NCBI RefSeq assembly: GCF_018362975.1
Contig: NZ_CP074371.1
Span: forward strand, 7,874,001 to 7,938,000
Origin: Nocardia tengchongensis
Lineage (GTDB): Bacteria; Actinomycetota; Actinomycetes; Mycobacteriales; Mycobacteriaceae
Direction: 5' to 3'
Length of the DNA: 64,000 bases
The translations under genes and the position numbers were made by a program. This document shows positions 34,601 through 46,342 of this stretch, piece after piece (position 1 is the first letter of the stretch; every line of letters begins with the position of its first letter). Below the pieces are notes generated by a model that did no database searches, was not told where the DNA came from, and worked only from the letters and a program-made list of their open reading frames with translations.

Positions 34601-36391
34601 CCGGATCTGGGGCATCTGGTCGTCGGTGGCGAAAACTGTGGCACCGAACTGGTCGAGCGCTGGGGTGGGAATCGCCGGCTGGTGAACGACTACGGACCCA
34701 CCGAGACCACCATCGCCGCGATCGTGAGTTCCCCGCTGGTAGCCGGTGAATCGGTCACGATCGGTCGCCCGATGCCGGGCGCCTCGGCGTGGGTGCTGGA
34801 TCGGCGGTTGCAGCCGGTGCCGGTGGGTGTGGCCGGTGAGTTGTACATCGCCGGTGGTCTCTTGGCTCGGGGCTACCACCGACGGGCGGGGCTGACAGCG
34901 GAGCGGTTCGTGGCATGCCCATGGCTGCCGGGTGCGCGCATGTACCGGACCGGTGATGTGGTCCGCTGGTCGCCCGACGGTGCGATCCAACACCTCGGCC
35001 GATCCGACTTCCAAGTCAAGATCCGAGGGCTCCGGATCGAACTCGGCGAGATCGATGCCGTGCTGACCGGTCACGAAAGTGTCGGCTTCGCCGCCACGAT
35101 CGGCCATCGCGCCGAATCGGGAGCCCAGTCCCTGATCTCGTACGTCGTTGCCACACCCGGGCATTCGATCGACACCACGCTGGTGACGCAGTATCTCGCC
35201 GATCACGTGCCCTCGTACATGGTTCCGGCCTCGATCATGGTGCTGGACCGGATCCCCTTGACCCCGACCGGCAAGCTCGATCGAAAAGCGTTGCCCGAAC
35301 CGGTGTTCGCCGCCGACAAGCCCTATCGGGCGCCCCGGACGCCGCTCGAGCAACTCATCGCCGAGGCCTTCGCCGACGTGCTCCATCTCGACACCGTCGG
35401 CATCGACGACTCCTTCTTCGCGCTCGGCGGCGACAGCATCATGTCGATCCAGTTGGTGACCCGGGCCCGAGCGGCAGGCGTGGTGTTCTCCCCCCGCGAC
35501 GTGTTCGAGCGCACGACGGTCGCCAGACTCGCCGAGGTCGCCGTCCGCGAGGATGCCTCGGCGACAGCGCTTCCGGCGGAACCGGCCGGCGCGGGCGTGG
35601 GACCGCTACCGCTGACGCCGATCATGCGCGAGTTGCTCGAGCGGGCCGGGTCGGCGTCCGGCCGGTACGCGCAGGCGATGATGCTGGGTCTGCCGGCGGG
35701 AGTCGACCGGCGGCAGCTCGCCGACGCCGTGCAGGCGGTCCTCGATCGGCACGACATGCTGCGCGCGCGATTGACCCAGGACTCCGACGGGCAGTGGGTA
35801 TGGGAGGTGTTGCCCGCCGGAGCAATTCGCGCTGACGACGTTCTGGTTCAGGTGACCGGGCAGGCAGGGCTGGGGCCCGACGAGTTCCATACGCTCGCGT
35901 CGGCCGAGCTGGATGCCGCCGCGGACCGGCTCGATCCGGGAGCCGGGATCGTGACACAGGTGGTCTGGTTCGACCCCGTGGACCCGGCGGAGCCGGGCAC
36001 AGTGCTCGTGGTCGTGCATCGTTCAGCGATCGATCGCGTTTCCTGGCAGGCGCTGGCGCCTGATCTCACGGCCGCGTGGGCGCGGACCGGCGCCCGGGAG
36101 CCACTCGATTCGGCCCCGACCGGAACGTCCATGCGCCGGTGGGCGCACGGTCTGGTCGAGGCGGCCCGACGTCCGGAGCGCGCCGCCGAGCTCGAACTCT
36201 GGCAGGCGATGACCGCCGGAGACGACCCGGCGATCGGGTCACGGCCGCTCGACCCCGCGATCGACGTTGTCGCCACCGCCCATACGGTCCGGGTCGAGGT
36301 GGACCCCGAGGTGACCGCTGCCCTGCTGACCACCGTGCCCGCGGCCTTCCACGGCATGTGCACGACGGGCTGCTGGCCACCTTGGCGGTAA
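28625..36391 (+). CDS. NRPS part 1: C1, half-C, A1, T1, C2, A2, T2, start of E1
   Basis: 2,588 codons. C1 (1-430) resembles EntF's starter C domain and has intact CHHVALDG. Residues 445-670 are only the C-terminal half of a second C domain, without HHxxxDG. A1 is about 690-1165 ([20 protein letters not shown]), T1 about 1184-1258 (GADSL). C2 is about 1275-1715 (VHHIAADG), A2 about 1736-2228 (NDYGPTETT), T2 GGDSI. E1 begins about 2325 and carries [10 protein letters not shown] at 2465. By-eye specificity residues are A1 DVLCVGEIAK and A2 DVMLVGDIAK; I recognise neither code. The reading frame ends 35 bases after the break. The true protein continues in the next frame. Confidence 0.88.
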   Translation: MTAPRPQPIPLSAGQQGLWLAQKLSPDVPISEAQYIEFHGDLDIELLSRVAIQAGHEFQSGYLRVVETDGEPYQVYDPALGLGASMIDVRGSPDPIAAGVDWMRREYTAPLEMTRDPLVATAIVQVGDQDYLLYSRCHHVALDGYGAMVIVNRIAALYTAGVQGSAAEPTRAADIQALYEADRNYRKSKRFTDDQAYWVDRLADVREESSLAAGPAPARADSVVVINELPAATVGRIDRSAEAVGASPAAVVIAAFGCYLARKTGRDEVLVNIPVSGRTSAVLRRSAGVFVNVVPLPIVLEPADTVATLALRVQSDLVGALRHQRCGLTDIRAAIGTRGEQCRFAGPVVNVMLFDHKLQFGPVTGDFHLLSSGPVEDVLVDVYRIGDPPRTVLHFLANPNLYTDRELSAHCTGFAEFLDEFAAAGSDTELEQVDPRSVAEGAGIRRRRENLAFWRDALADLPEDLPLPFDRPRPAVMSNRSATADFSLSAALVQGLENCARQHDSSLFTVVHGALAVLLARMSGGTDIPVGTPVDGVSGTFANTVVLRTEVDPRESFADLLDRVRQVDLNAFDHADIPFDQVSEQLSRQPWCQVTLAIGQVSEISRSDLQFTLSAPHGEDQLTGAVAFATDVFDAATIDSLVRRWIRILESVAADPMVPVGAIDVLDPAERTDLLTRHGAAPVAPVTLPQLLATAVAVDPEAVAIVAGGRESSYREMDERSNRWARQLIERGIGPEDVVAIAVPRSADSVLAVWAVAKTGAAFLPIDPAHPADRVAHMLADSRAAVGLTVPSVRSRLPEDIDWLTADYLDNGDDRPVTDDDRVRPSRVDDIAYVIYTSGSTGLPKGVAVTHRGLHTCAVEHRDALSIDPSSRTMHLASPSFDVSVLELLFALSAGATMVVAPGDSFGGDELAELLDREHVSHACMTPSTLSTIDHTRWPLPDLGHLVVGGEDYGTELVERWGGNRELFNEYGPTETTIAVTLTSLAARELVTIGHPLRGVSAWILDQRLQPVPVGVAGELYIAGGLLARGYHRRAGLTAERFVACPWLPGARMYRTGDVVRWSPDGAIQHLGRSDFQVKIRGLRIELGEIDAVLTGHESVGFAATIGHRAESGAQSLISYVVAAPGHSIDTVLLAEHLADRVPPYMVPSSIMALDRIPLTPTGKLDRKALPEPVFAADKPYRPPRTPLEQLIAETLADVLHLDTVGIDDSFFALGADSLVATRVAARLGAVLGLEIPVRLLFDATTTAELAARMEQDATTGRRPRAPLTAGPRPDLVPLAPAQQRMWFFNQYDTGSGAYNMPIALRLRGELNVEALRLALIDVLTRHESLRTRYPDHDGMLIQVIESADHVDREPTQIAVPFGELVAAITEFVTEGFDVSTRVPVRARLFRVADAEEPEHVLAIVVHHIAADGFSMAPLARDVATAYASRIRGEVPSWTPLPVQYADYALWQQDTLGSPDDPESLSARQIRYWTQALHGVPEELDLPFDRPRPAVMSNRGATASFSVGARLIRALDEVARQHNSSLFMVIHSALAVLLARMSGSADIPIGTPVAGRGVAELDEMVGMFVNTLVLRTEIDPDESFTDLLGRVRRTDLDAFDHADVPFEQVVDHLVTHRSQARHPVFQVMLAFQNLEPVRLELPDLELSMVDLPTSVSRFDLQFILAQDHDGGDITVTVTYATDLFDAATVDSIDRRWIRILESVAADPAVPVGTIEVLDPAERADLLARHGPPPVAPVTMPDLFAAAVGLDPDAVAIVAGGRQWSYREVDERSNRWARQLIRRGIGPEDVVAIAVPRSVDSVLAVWAVAKTGAAFLPIDPSSPVERIGHIVGDAGAVAGLTVASARSRLPDDDIAWLTPDYLDAGDDLPVTDSDRVRPLRVDDIAYVIYTSGSTGLPKGVAVTHRGLNNGTTERRTALSIEPHSRTLHLAAPSFDVAVMEMLLPLSSGAAMIVAPGDAAGGDALAELLDREHVTHALVTPSVLSTIDDTRWPLPDLGHLVVGGENCGTELVERWGGNRRLVNDYGPTETTIAAIVSSPLVAGESVTIGRPMPGASAWVLDRRLQPVPVGVAGELYIAGGLLARGYHRRAGLTAERFVACPWLPGARMYRTGDVVRWSPDGAIQHLGRSDFQVKIRGLRIELGEIDAVLTGHESVGFAATIGHRAESGAQSLISYVVATPGHSIDTTLVTQYLADHVPSYMVPASIMVLDRIPLTPTGKLDRKALPEPVFAADKPYRAPRTPLEQLIAEAFADVLHLDTVGIDDSFFALGGDSIMSIQLVTRARAAGVVFSPRDVFERTTVARLAEVAVREDASATALPAEPAGAGVGPLPLTPIMRELLERAGSASGRYAQAMMLGLPAGVDRRQLADAVQAVLDRHDMLRARLTQDSDGQWVWEVLPAGAIRADDVLVQVTGQAGLGPDEFHTLASAELDAAADRLDPGAGIVTQVVWFDPVDPAEPGTVLVVVHRSAIDRVSWQALAPDLTAAWARTGAREPLDSAPTGTSMRRWAHGLVEAARRPERAAELELWQAMTAGDDPAIGSRPLDPAIDVVATAHTVRVEVDPEVTAALLTTVPAAFHGMCTTGCWPPWR
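31645..31993 (+). repeat. Exact direct repeat, copy 1 (A1 C-terminal subdomain)
   Basis: 349 bp, base-for-base identical to 34804-35152, offset 3,159 bp. Covers motifs A6-A8 and most of the A-sub domain of A1. First mismatches occur immediately outside both ends. Confidence 0.9.
34804..35152 (+). repeat. Exact direct repeat, copy 2 (A2 C-terminal subdomain)
   Basis: Second copy of the 349-bp repeat, in A2. The substrate-binding cores just upstream differ between A1 and A2, so identity is limited to the lid subdomain. Confidence 0.9.
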
Positions 36392-38928
36392 CCATCGCGC
36401 GATGGCGGCGCACGGCAACCGGGAGCCCATCCGCGGACGTGACGATCCGCCTCGAAGGCGACGGCCGCGTGGAAGGCGTTGTCCCGGACTCGGATCCGTC
36501 GCGGACGGTCGGCTGGTTCGCCACAAGCTTCCCGATGCGCCTGGATCTTTCGGACATCGATCTCGACGACGCGTACACGGGCGGACCCGCGCTCGGGTCG
36601 GCGGTCAAGGCCGTCAAGGAACAGCTCCGCGCCGTCCCGGACCACGGTCTGGGTTACGGCCTGCTGCGGTATCTCAACGAGGACACCGGGCCGATCCTCG
36701 CGGCCGTGCCGCCGCCGCAGATCGCGTTCACCTACCTCGGCCGCGGCGACACGGGAACCGCCGAGGCGATACCGGCGGCCGGATGGGTACCGGTGGACAT
36801 CGGCGATGCCGCGGCACAGCTGGCCGGTACCCGGCATCCGGATATGCCGGTGCCGGCGGTATTCGACATCAATGCCCTCGTCGTGGACGAGGCGAGCGGG
36901 CCACGGCTGCGGATGATCTGGTCGTATCCCGCGGAGCTCCTCACCGCCGACGCGGTGCGCGAGGTCGCGCAATCGTGGCGCTCGACCCTGACCGCGCTGG
37001 CCAGACACGTCCGCCACGCCGGGGCCGGAGGACGAACACCGTCGGATCTGACGCTGGCCGGGATCGGGCAATCCGCGATCGAACGACTCGAGGACCGGTA
37101 TCCGGCCCTGAGCGACGTCTGGCCACTGGCCCCGCTGCAGCAGGGGCTGCTGTTCCACGCACTGGTGTCGGAGCAGTCGGTGGATGCCTACATCACGCAG
37201 CTGGTGCTCGAGCTGCGCGGCCGGGTCGATGCGGAGCGGCTGCACCGAGCCGTCCGGGTGCTGCTCGCCCGGCACGCGAACCTGCGCGCCGCGTTCGTCA
37301 CCGACGCCGACGCCGGACCGGTCCAGGTGGTCGACGACGCCGCCGAGGCGCCATGGACGGAGCGGGACCTGTCCGGGCTGGATGACAGTGCGCGCGAACA
37401 CGAGTGGGCGCTGCTGATGGCCGCGGACCGCGCCACCCGGTTCGACCCGGCTCGGGCCCCGCTGCTCCGCTGGACGCTGGCGACCACCGGCCCCGGACAG
37501 TTCCGGCTGATGCTGACCAATCATCACTTGCTGCTCGACGGCTGGTCGACACCGCTGCTGCTGCAGGAGCTGCTGGTGCTCTACGCCGGCGACTGCGATG
37601 CCACGCTGCTGCCGCCGGTCCGCCCCTACCGAGACTTCCTCACCTGGGTCGCCCGGCAGGACCCGGCCGCCTCGCTCGACGCGTGGGCCCGGGCCTTCGA
37701 CGGCGCCGACGAGCCGACCCTGCTGGCCGCGGCCGATCCGCGCCGCCGCTACACCGAATCCCGTGAGGTGCTCGGCGAACTCACCGAGGCGCAGACCGCG
37801 GCGCTCACCGGTCGCGCCCGGTCGCGCGGCATCACGCTCAACACCATGATCGAGGCGGCGTGGGCGATCGTGCTGGGCGCGTGGACATCCCGCACCGACG
37901 TGACCTTCGGCGCCGTGGTCTCGGGACGAACCCCGCAGGTCGCGGGTATCGAATCGATGGTCGGACTGTTCATCAACACGGTGCCGGTGCGCGTCCGGCT
38001 CGACGCCACCGAGACCCTCGGGCAATTGCTCGACCGCATACAGGCCGAGCAGGCCGCCCTGCTCGATCACCAGTTCGTCGGCCTGGCCGACATCGAGCGA
38101 GCGGCCGGGCCGGGAGCGGCGTTCGACACGATGACGGTGTTCGAGTCCTTCCCGGTCGACCGGCACGGATTGACCGCGGACACCGACATCGCCGGCCTGC
38201 GGCTGGTCGACGTGACCGGCGCCGACGCGGCCCACTATCCGCTGGGCGTGGTCGGGCGGGTCGACTCGCGACTGCACCTTTCGATCAAGTACCTGCCGGA
38301 GCTCTTCGACCAGGACACCATCGCGGCGACCCTGCGGCGGATCCTGGACGTGCTGGGCGACATCGCCGCCGACCCGGAGCTGCCGGTGGCCCGGCTGCAG
38401 CTCCTCTCCCCGGAGGAATACGGCGAACTGGCGCCGGTGGCAGGCGATCCCGCGATACCGGAACGGGTACTGCCGGAGCTCTTCGCGGCGACGGTGGCCC
38501 GGGATCCGGGTGCCGTGGCGGTGATGTCCGAAGACCGGCAGTGGACCTATGGCGAGCTGGACGCGGAGTCGAATCGGCTGGCGCGCTTGCTGATCGGTCG
38601 AGGAGCCGGACCGGAGACGAGTGTCGCGATCGGGTTGCCGCGCTGCTACGAGTCGGTGCTCGCGGTGTGGGCGGTGGCGCAGTCGGGGGCGGCATTCGTC
38701 CCGGTGGATCCCGCAATCCGGGCAGCCGGATCCAGCACATGCTCGACGATTCGGGCGTCCAGACCGGAATCACGCTGTCGCAGTGGCGGAATCAGCTACC
38801 CGATTCGGTGCGCTGGCTGGTCCTCGACGAGCCGGCGGTCGCGGCGGAGCTGGCGGGGTTGCCGGCCACGCCGATCACCGACGCCGAGCGAATCCGTCCG
38901 GTCCGGGTCGATCAGCCCGCGTACGTGA
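36356..38928 (+). CDS. NRPS part 2: rest of E1, C3, N-terminal A3
   Basis: Continues E1 from [15 protein letters not shown]. The E motifs [11 protein letters not shown] and YGLLRYLN are kept, but EGHGR reads EGDGR. C3 (about 37110-38420) has intact [10 protein letters not shown] and the opening [12 protein letters not shown] typical of C domains that accept a D-configured donor after an E domain. A3 begins at about 38480 ([28 protein letters not shown]) and runs to VPVDPA, where the frame breaks again. Read on without correction it ends in unrelated sequence by 38928. This stretch is not an independent gene. Confidence 0.82.
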
Positions 38929-41900
38929 TCTACACGTCCGGCTCGACGGGCGTGCCGAAGGGCGTGGTGGTCTCGCATCGGGGGCTGGCGAACCTGGCGG
39001 CCGAGCAGTGCTCGCGGTTCGACCTCGGGCCGGGCGCGCGGGTGCTGCATGCCGCATCGCCCAGTTTCGACGCGGCGGTCCTGGAACAGCTCTGGGCGTT
39101 CGCGTCGGGCGGGCGGCTGGTGATCGCGCCGCCGACCGTCCTCGGCGGAACCGAACTGGCGCAGCTCATTTCGCAGCACTCGGTGACCCACGCGGCGCTG
39201 ACTCCCACCGCCCTGGGCACGGTCGACCCGGCCGGGCTGGGAACCCTCGCGACCGTTGTGATCGGTGGCGAGGCGCCCCCGCCACGGCTGGTGTCGCAGT
39301 GGGCGCCGGGCCGGAAACTGATCAACACCTACGGGCCGGCGGAGGCCACCATCCAGACCGATGCCGGCGCGCCGATGGTGCCGGGTGAGCCGCCGACGAT
39401 CGGCGGGCCGATCCGCGGCGTCGGCGAGCTCGTGCTCGACGCGTGGCTGCGTCCGGTGCCGCTCGGAGTCGTCGGCGAGTTGTACCTCACCGGTCCGGGA
39501 CTGGCTCGCGGCTACCGCAACCGGATGGATCTGACCGCGTCGCGGTTCGTCGCCGACCCGTTCTCGAACCACGGGCAGCGCATGTACCGGACCGGGGATC
39601 TGGTGCGGTGGCTGCGGCGACCGGACGGCGAGCTGACCCTCGACTACGTCGGGCGGACGGACTTCCAGGTCAAGATTCGCGGCTTCCGCATCGAGCTCGG
39701 CGACGTCGAGACCGGTCTGCTGGCCTGCCCCGGCGTGGCTCGCGCGGTCGCGACCGTCCATCACGGCTCCACCACCGGCGATCGGTTGGTCGGGTACGTG
39801 GTGCCCGAGCCCGGCGCCGTCCTGGACCCGGGCGCGGTTCTCGCGTCCGCCGAGGAACGATTGGCCCCGCACCTGGTGCCGGCGACGGTGATGGTGCTCG
39901 ACACGCTGCCGACGACCGAGACCGGCAAGATCGACCGCTTGGCCCTGCCCGCGCCCGACTTCGGCACGGGCCGAACCGAATTCAGGGCGCCGGTCACCGA
40001 GACCGAGATCACGCTCGCCGGACTGTTCGCCGAGATCCTGGGGATCGACAGGATCGGGCTCGACGACTCGTTCTTCGCCCTCGGCGGCGACAGCATCATG
40101 TCGATCCAGTTGGTGACGCGGGCCAAGGCGGCGGGGCTGGTGCTGTCCGTGCGCGAGGTGTTCGAGCAGAAAACCGTTGCCGCACTGGCCCGGAGCGCCG
40201 TCCGCGACAGCGCCGCGGCGGCCGCCCTGCCGGCCGAACTGCCCGGCGGCGGCGTGGGTTCGATGCCGACGACACCGATCATGGGCTGGATGTTCGAGCG
40301 CGGCGAGTTCGACAGCTTCTGCCAGTGGGTGACGCTCACACTGCCGACCGGCATCGACCGCACCGCCATAGCGGCGACCGTGCAAGCCGTGATCGATCAT
40401 CACGACATGCTGCGGGCCCGGCTACTGCCCGACCCCGCACACCCGTCGGGCTGGGCGGTGCAGACGCAGCCGGCCGAGGTATCCGCCGACGGACTCATCC
40501 GGCAGGTGCGGGTGGACGCCGCGCCGGGCAGCAGTGCGTTCGACGCGATCGCCGACGCCGAGGCACGCGCGGCCGCCGACCGCCTCGACCCCGCCGCGGG
40601 AATCGTGCTGCAGTTGGTCTGGTTCGACTGCGCCGCCGAACCGGGCCGGCTCCTGGTCGTCGCGCACCACCTGGTGGTGGACGGAGTCTCCTGGCGAATC
40701 CTCGTTCCCGACCTGATGGTGGCCGGGGCTCAGGTGAGTGCCGGGCAACCGCCGCGGCTCGAGCCGGTCGGAACGTCGATGCGGCGCTGGGCGCACGCGC
40801 TCGACACCGCGGCCGCCGACCTCGACGAACTCGACTGGTGGCGTGGCACTCTCGCCGCCCCGGATCCGCCGATCGGGACGCGCCCGCTCGATCCGGTCGT
40901 GGACGCGCAGTCCACCGTCGCCACCGTTCGGGTGACGCTGCCCGTCGACGTGACCCGTGCCGTACTGACCACGCTGCCCCGCGCGTTCCGCGGGAGTGTG
41001 GACGATGCCCTCGTCGCCGGGCTCGCACTGGCGTTGACTCGATGGCGAAACCGGCACGGCGACACCGGCACCCACGCGCTGCTCACGCTCGAAAGCCACG
41101 GCCGCGACGACACGGTTCTGCCCGGCGCCGACCTCACCCGCACCGTCGGCTGGTTCACCACCACCTACCCGGTGCGGCTCGACCTGTCCGATATCGACAT
41201 CGACGACGCGTTCGCCGTGGGCCCCGCCGCCGGGGCCGTCGTCAAATCGGTCAAGGAACAACTCCGGCGTGTTCCCGGCCACGGGATCGGCTACGGCCTG
41301 CTGCGCTACCTCGACGCCGACACCGCCCGCATCCTGGGCGCGATGCCCGACCCGCAGGTGAGTTTCAACTATCTCGGCCGGTTCGACACCATTCCGGACT
41401 CGTTGCGCGACACCGGGTGGATGCCCGCCGGCGGCGATACCGCGGGCGGCGTACAGCCCCCCGACGCGGCCGCGGCCGCCCTGCTGGCCGTCAACGCCGT
41501 CACCGAGAACACGCCGGACGGACCCGCCCTGACCGCGGCCTGGGACTACCCGGCCGGACCGATCTCCGCCGCCGAGGTCACCGAGCTCGCGGAACTGTGG
41601 CGCGACGCGGTGGCCGCGCTCGCGGACCACGCGTCCCGGCCCGGCGCCGGCGGGCTGACGCCCAGCGATATCGAACTCGCCGACCTGGACCAGGCCGCGA
41701 TCGAACGGCTCGAGGCCGAATACCCGGAGCTGGAAGACATCTGGTCGCTGACGCCGCTGCAGGCGGGGCTGTTGTTCCACGCCCAGCTCGCCGCGGGCGC
41801 CCGCGACGACTACATTGTGCAACTCCGGATGGATCTCGGTGGGCGCGTCGACGCGGACCGGTTACACCGCGCCGCACAGACTCTGCTCGGACGGCACCCG

Positions 41901-44900
41901 AACCTGCGCACCTTGTTCGTTCAGGACAGCGCCGGGGAACCGGTCCAGATCGTGCACCGCCGGGTCGAGACGCCGTTCACTCATCTCGACATCACCGAGA
42001 ACGCCGACGCCGCAGCCGAACTCGATCGGCTCATGAACGCCGACCGCCACTTCGACATGACCGCGGCGCCGCTGCTGCGCCTGACCCTGATCAACACCGC
42101 CCCGCAGCGGTACACGCTGCTGCTGAGCATGCACCACATCCTGATCGACGGCTGGTCCACCCCACTGCTGATCCGGGAACTGCTGATCCTCTACGCCGGC
42201 GACAGCGACCCCGGCGCGCTGGCCCCGGTGCCGCCCTACCGCGACTACCTGGTGTGGCTGCGGGCCCAGGATCAGCGGGCGGCGGAAGCGGCGTGGACCC
42301 GGGCACTCGAGGGCCTCACCGAGCCGACCCTGCTGGCGCGCACGGGCTACCGCCGCGGCACCGACGCCGCGCGGGAAGTCCGGGTACAGCTGAGCGAGAA
42401 CCGCACCGCGGAGCTGGTCGCGGCGGCCCAACGGCAGGAGAGCACCCTCAATACCGTCGTCCAGGCCGCCTGGGCGATCGTGCTCGCGAACGCCACGGCG
42501 CGCGACGATGTCGTGTTCGGCGCCACCGTCTCCGGCCGCCCGCCACAGCTGCCCGGCATCGAATCGATGATCGGCCTGTTCGTCAACACCGTGCCCGTCC
42601 GGGTCCGGCTCGACGACGGCGAGAGTCTGGCCCGGCTGCTGCGACGAGTCCAGGCCGAACAGGCCGCACTGCTCGACCACGACCATCTCGGACTCGCCCG
42701 GATCCAGCGGGCGACCGGGTTCGGCGCGATGTTCGACACCGTGACCGTCTTCGAGTCCTACCCGGTCGACTCGGCCGGGCTGTCCGCGGACACCGACATC
42801 GCCGGGATGCACGTCCTCGACGTGCGGGGACGGGACGCCGCGCACTACCCGCTCGGCCTGATCGTCCATCTCGGCGCCCGGCTGGAGCTGATCTTCGAAT
42901 ACCTGCCCGAACTGTTCACCGGGGACGAGATCGACGCCCTGGCCGGGCGGATGGTGCGCGTGCTCGACGCCGTCATCGACGACATCGATCGCTCACCGCT
43001 ACGTGTCCAGTTGCTGACGCCGGAGGAGCTGACCGGCTTCGTACCCGTTCGGGGTGCGGCCGACGTGGCGACATCGACACTGCCGCAGGTGTTGTCGGAC
43101 GCGGCGAGGTCCGAGTCCGACGCGTTGGTCTGCGATGGGGAACGGTTGTCCTATCGCGAACTCGACGAAGTCTCGAACCGGTGGGCGCGGATACTGATCG
43201 ACGCGGGCGCGGGACCGGAATCGTTCGTGGCCGTAGCATTACCGCGCTCCATCGACGCCATGATCGCCGTGTGGTCGGTCGCCAAGACCGGCGCCGCGTT
43301 CGTGCAGATCGACCCGGCCCAGCCCGAGGAACGGACCAGCGGCATTCTCGCCGACGCGGGTCCCGTCGTCGGGCTGACCGCCGAGACCTATCGAGAGCGG
43401 CTGCCGGAGCACATCTCCTGGCTCATCCTCGACAGTCCCGATTTCGCGGCGAAGGCAATATCGGTGCCCACCAACGCAATCGACGACGGCGAGCGCACCG
43501 CCGCGCTGCGGCCGGAGCATCCGGCCTACCTGATCTACACCTCGGGCTCGACCGGGATCCCCAAGGGCGTCGTGGTCACCCACACCGGGCTCGCGAATCT
43601 CGCCGCCGAGGCGCGGGAGCAGGTCGGCCTCACCGCGTCCTCGCGCATGCTGGCCGCGGCCTCACCGAGCTTCGACGTGTCGATCCTGGAATGGCTCAGC
43701 GCCGCGGCCGCCGGAGCCACGCTGGTGCTCGCGCCGGAGCACGTGGTCGCGGGCGACGAACTGGCCGAACGGATCTCGGCCGCGGGCGTCACCCATGCGG
43801 CCTGTACCCCGACCGTGCTCGCGTCATTGCGCCCCGACGGACTCGACACTCTCCACACCTTGCTCCTCGGTGGCGAGATCTGCTCACCGGATCTGGCGGC
43901 CCGATGGGCCGGGGGCCGCACGCTGATCAACGCCTATGGGACCACCGAGACCACCATCCAATGCTGCACCGGCGTCCTCGAGACCACGACCGCGGACGGT
44001 CCGCCGCCGATCGGCGGTCCGGCCCGCGGGTTCTCCGCCGTCGTGCTCGACCGCAGACTGCGTCCGGTCCCGCCCGGAGTGCCCGGCGAACTGTATCTGT
44101 CCGGACCGGGCATCGCCCGCGGCTACCACGGGCAATTCGCGCTCACGGCAGCACGATTCGTCCCCGACCCGTACGGGCCGGCCGGGTCCCGCATGTACCG
44201 CACCGGCGATCTGGCCGCCTGGACCGCCGACCGGAGACTGCGCTACCTGGGCCGCAGCGATCTGCAGATCAAGGTCAACGGCCATCGCATCGAACCCGGC
44301 GACATCGAAACCGCGTTGTGCGGCCACCCCGACGTCGCCCGGGCGGCTGTCGCGGTCCACACCCGGCCCGACGGAATCGACCAGCTCACCGGGTCTGTGG
44401 TGCCCGCCCCGGATACGACACCGGATGTGGTGACGCTGACCAGGTACCTCGCCGGCCGACTGCCCACCCACATGATCCCGACCGCCATCATGACGCTCGA
44501 CCGGATTCCGCTCACGGCCACCGGCAAACTCGATCGCAACGCCCTGCCCGTACCCGACCTGCGCGGCCGGTCCCGGTTCCGGGCGCCGTCCACACCGCTC
44601 GAGGCCACCGTGTGTGAAGCCTTCGGCCGCACCCTGGATCTCGAACGCATCGGGGTCGACGACGGCTTCTTCGCCCTCGGCGGCAACTCGCTGGCCGCCA
44701 CCCAGCTGGTGGCGGGGCTCGCGGAGTCCACCGGTGTCACCGTGCCGCTGCAGTGGCTGTTCACCGATCCGACGCCGCAAGCGCTGGCCCGCCGCATCGA
44801 GGACCGTCGCGACGCCGGGCCGGAGGTCGACGGACAGGATCTCACGGGCGCGCTCGCGGTGATGCTGCCGCTGCGCGCGGCCGGCACCGAGCCGCCGCTG

Positions 44901-45674
44901 TTCTGCATCCACCCGGCGATCGGATTGGCTTGGGGTTTCAGCGGATTGGTGCAGCACCTCGATCCCGACCAGCCCGTCCGAGGGCTGCAGTCCCCCGCGC
45001 TGACCGACCCCACCGTGCGGTTCGACACCCTCGACGAGCTCGCCGCCCGCTACGTGCAGGAACTCCGGACCGTCCAACCGCACGGCCCCTACCATCTGCT
45101 CGGCTATTCGCTCGGCGGCACCATCGCGCACGCCATGGCCGTCCGACTCCGCCGCGACGGCGACTCCGTCGCCACCCTGGCCATGATGGACACCCGCGTC
45201 GTCACCTCCGACAGCGTGCGGGCTCCGACACCCTCGGTGGCGACGATGCTCGCCGAGTTCGGCGGTATCGCGGTTCCGGACGGCCCCGCCGAACTGACCG
45301 TCGAGGCCGCGACCGAGTTGCTGCACCGGCAAGGCGGATTGTTCACCGAGGTGACCGCCGAGCATGTGGTGCGCCTGCAAGCCGACTACACCCGGCTGAT
45401 CGACCTCACCTTCGAACACCGGGCCGGACAGTTCGACGGTGACCTGCTCTACTTCAGCGCCGCCGACGACCCCGTCGGCGGGGCTGCTCCCGCTCGCGCC
45501 TGGCACACCTACGTCACCGGGCGGATCACCGAGCACCGGGTTCCCGTCCGCCACGAACGGATGACCGATCGAGATGCGCTGCGCGCCATCGGCGTCGTTC
45601 TCACCGAGCACTTCCGATCCACCCGCACCGCCCCCACGGAGTCACAAACACCAGCAAGGACAAGCCGATCATGA
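38711..45674 (+). CDS. NRPS part 3: rest of A3, T3, E2, C4, A4, T4, TE
   Basis: Resumes A3 at [14 protein letters not shown], with [11 protein letters not shown] and NTYGPAEAT; by-eye code DALAVGTIQK. T3 is GGDSIMSIQ (about 40085). E2 has intact [10 protein letters not shown] and ESHGRD, so module 3 should epimerise. C4 has [11 protein letters not shown]4 has [11 protein letters not shown] but NAYGTTETT (Thr for the usual Pro); code DVLALGAIQK. T4 is GGNSLAAT. The type I TE (about 44880-45640) has GYSLGG, a following Asp in MMDTR and a late His in VRHERMTD. It would hydrolyse or cyclise the tetrapeptide. Confidence 0.88.
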
Positions 45675-46339
45675 ACAGCGACCGAATCGTCGGAACACGT
45701 TCCGGCGTCGAACCAGTCAACCTGTTCGACCCCGACATCGCAGCCGCTGACGGCTGGTACCCGCGGGCTGACGAACTGCGCCGGTGGATGGTCGAATACC
45801 TGTGCCGAACTCACCCCGACCTGGGCCGGCCCGGCGCCGTCTGTCCCTACACCAGTCACGCCATCACCCTGCAATCACTGTGGGCGGCGTTCATCAAGGG
45901 GCGCGATATCGACCGCGGGCACATCGCCGCGATAGTCGCCGACCTGTACGACCTGTTCCCCAGCCTGCCACCCCGGAACGAACCCGATTCCAGACTCAAA
46001 GCCGTCCTCGCGGTCTTCCCGGACCTCACCGAGTACGCCGACATCGAAGCCGTTCAGCGCGAACAGAAGACCAGATTCGTCGAACAGGGTCTGATGCTCG
46101 GACAGTTCTACCCCGGCTGCACCGTCGCGGGCCTGCACAACCCGTCCTTCCACGCCCTCGACGCCCCCCTGCCCATGCTCGCCATCCGCTACATGGCCCC
46201 CACCGACTTCCCATTCCTCAGCTCACGCCACGAATGGATGGACTTCTACCTCCACAACTTCGCCCCCGAAATCCCCAAGTTCATCGCCACCACCATGTCC
46301 GACATGCTCGTCCAGGACCCCGACGCGCCGCCCGAATAG
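45671..46339 (+). CDS. NRPS-linked protein of unknown function (possibly DUF6875-like)
   Basis: 222 aa. Its ATG overlaps the NRPS stop by 4 bases (ATGA), so it is translated with the synthetase. Visible conserved-looking blocks are [13 protein letters not shown] (about 53-65), [17 protein letters not shown] (about 145-161) and [15 protein letters not shown] (about 193-207). There is no signal peptide, membrane segment or recognisable cofactor motif. Two Cys and several His/Tyr in these blocks could be catalytic or metal-binding. Its sequence reminds me of the DUF6875 family seen next to biosynthetic genes, but I cannot confirm that. A tailoring or starter-supply role is inference. Confidence 0.75.
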   Translation: MNSDRIVGTRSGVEPVNLFDPDIAAADGWYPRADELRRWMVEYLCRTHPDLGRPGAVCPYTSHAITLQSLWAAFIKGRDIDRGHIAAIVADLYDLFPSLPPRNEPDSRLKAVLAVFPDLTEYADIEAVQREQKTRFVEQGLMLGQFYPGCTVAGLHNPSFHALDAPLPMLAIRYMAPTDFPFLSSRHEWMDFYLHNFAPEIPKFIATTMSDMLVQDPDAPPE

Positions 46340-46342
46340 CCC

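Larger units (their letters stand above)
28625..45674 (+). pseudogene. Four-module non-ribosomal peptide synthetase, frame broken twice
   Basis: One NRPS gene spread over three reading frames. Correcting one missing base near 36355 and one near 38713 gives about 5,683 aa: C1, half-C, A1, T1 / C2, A2, T2, E1 / C3, A3, T3, E2 / C4, A4, T4, TE. Both breaks fall inside conserved domains (E1 and A3), homology resumes within a few codons, and no start signal follows, so these are frameshifts and not gene boundaries. They may be real mutations or sequencing errors. The product would be a tetrapeptide with an N-acyl or aryl cap added by the EntF-like C1, released by the TE. There is no loading A domain, MbtH gene or siderophore gene next to it. 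Confidence 0.85.

Noticed and set aside
36350..36360. Programmed ribosomal frameshifting in the NRPS
   Set aside because: No slippery heptamer or downstream structure is apparent at either break, and two such events in one NRPS would be unprecedented to my knowledge.
36356..38928. Reading the three NRPS pieces as three separate proteins
   Set aside because: Pieces begin and end in mid-domain with no start or ribosome-binding site, and joining them restores complete E1 and A3 domains.
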